53,235 nt of DNA from an uncultured Lachnospiraceae bacterium (lineage in GTDB: Bacteria; Bacillota; Clostridia; Lachnospirales; Lachnospiraceae): the NCBI GenBank assembly GCA_944380315.1, contig CALWHG010000011.1, forward strand, positions 1 through 53,235. The letters run 5' to 3'. The notes under the pieces were generated by a model, which saw only the letters and a list, made by a program, of their open reading frames with translations, was not told the DNA's origin and did no database searches. Positions 53,038 through 53,235 of this stretch are shown here, piece by piece; position 1 is the first letter of the stretch, and every line of letters begins with the position of its first letter. The position numbers and the translations under genes were made by a program.

Positions 53038-53235
53038 TCACCTCTTATTTGCTTTGTAATTCTCATAATTTCTTTTTGCAGCGTCTATTTCTTTTGTCGG
53101 AGTTTTTTGTGTCTTTTTTATAAAATGATGTAAAAGGATAAATTTATCTCCATTCCACGCAGCAAAAAGAATCCTGTTTCTTATCGGCCTTAATTCCCAG
53201 ATATCTCCATCTATATGTTTTACATATGGTTCACC
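53038..53235 (-). CDS. RelE/HigB-type toxin, C-terminal part
   Basis: This is a partial gene: the 5' end lies beyond the right edge. The 65 visible codons read [20 protein letters not shown] and [21 protein letters not shown] and end [12 protein letters not shown]. This matches the Gp49-like/HigB branch of RelE toxins, ribosome-dependent mRNA interferases. The basic and aromatic pattern IWELR...R.LF.....LLH.F.KK is the family core. It lies directly upstream of the antitoxin gene and is equally A+T-rich. Confidence 0.8.
   Translation of the reverse strand, partial: GEPYVKHIDGDIWELRPIRNRILFAAWNGDKFILLHHFIKKTQKTPTKEIDAAKRNYENYKANKR

Noticed and set aside
1-53235. CRISPR array, insertion sequence, rRNA, prophage or large riboswitch
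   Set aside because: Scanning for regularly spaced repeats, transposase or integrase motifs, rRNA segments and long conserved leaders found none. The only structured RNAs seen are two tRNAs and short hairpins.

Overview
The window looks like a chromosomal segment from an anaerobic gut-type member of the Bacillota (class Clostridia, most likely Lachnospiraceae-like). Supporting signs are strong AGGAGG ribosome-binding sites, tight same-strand gene strings with 1-40 base overlaps, the DUF6145-dusB-greA and ruvA/ruvB/zapA/U32 neighbourhoods, a YerC (TrpR-like) repressor and a CsoR/CopA copper module. Base composition is a little over half G+C by eye, with heavy use of ATA (Ile) and AGG (Arg) codons. 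The last 700 bases are clearly more A+T-rich.

Left part, about 1-30 kb: housekeeping genes, mostly on the minus strand. In window order these are the start of greA, dusB, a DUF6145-like gene, pfkA, dnaE, tadA, uvrA and a PAP2-type membrane protein. Then come plus-strand genes: a BrkB/YihY membrane protein and a copper module (CsoR repressor with two operators, and a CopA ATPase carrying a CopZ-like C-terminal domain with its own internal ribosome-binding site). Next is a minus-strand string ruvA, apbE-like, RNase H-like exonuclease, LysR, ruvB, zapA, a U32 peptidase split by a frameshift, and a NUDIX hydrolase. After that come a polysaccharide deacetylase, rmuC, YerC, a permease/ATPase ABC pair with no binding protein, a flavin reductase-like protein, a DUF5131 protein, and a glycosyltransferase fused to what looks like a MarR-type winged helix.

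Middle, 30-39 kb: a metallo-beta-lactamase-fold hydrolase with an SLC13-type carboxylate transporter and a divergent LysR regulator. These are followed by an RlmI-like methyltransferase, trxB, a tRNA-Pro/tRNA-Glu pair with clear promoter and terminator, an AEC transporter, a MATE exporter and an Lrp regulator.

Right part, 39-51 kb: a sugar-diacid (D-glucarate/galactarate) locus. A minus-strand operon runs SLC13 transporter, two-domain alpha/beta hydrolase, DapA-family lyase, two glucarate dehydratases, then two tartronate semialdehyde reductases separated by a terminator. A divergent LysR and garD (galactarate dehydratase) lie upstream. Together these could import aldarates, dehydrate them to 5-keto-4-deoxyglucarate, cleave that to pyruvate plus tartronate semialdehyde, and reduce the latter to glycerate. 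No GarL-type aldolase or glycerate kinase is present, so the DapA-family protein is the natural aldolase candidate. The 30-33 kb SLC13/LysR pair is a paralogous module that may handle a related acid.

The right edge holds a CofE-like ligase gene and an A+T-rich HigB/HigA-type toxin-antitoxin pair, with the toxin cut by the window end. I see no CRISPR array, insertion sequence, rRNA or prophage. No gene-free stretch longer than 300 bases exists except the tRNA-bearing interval 35798-36234.
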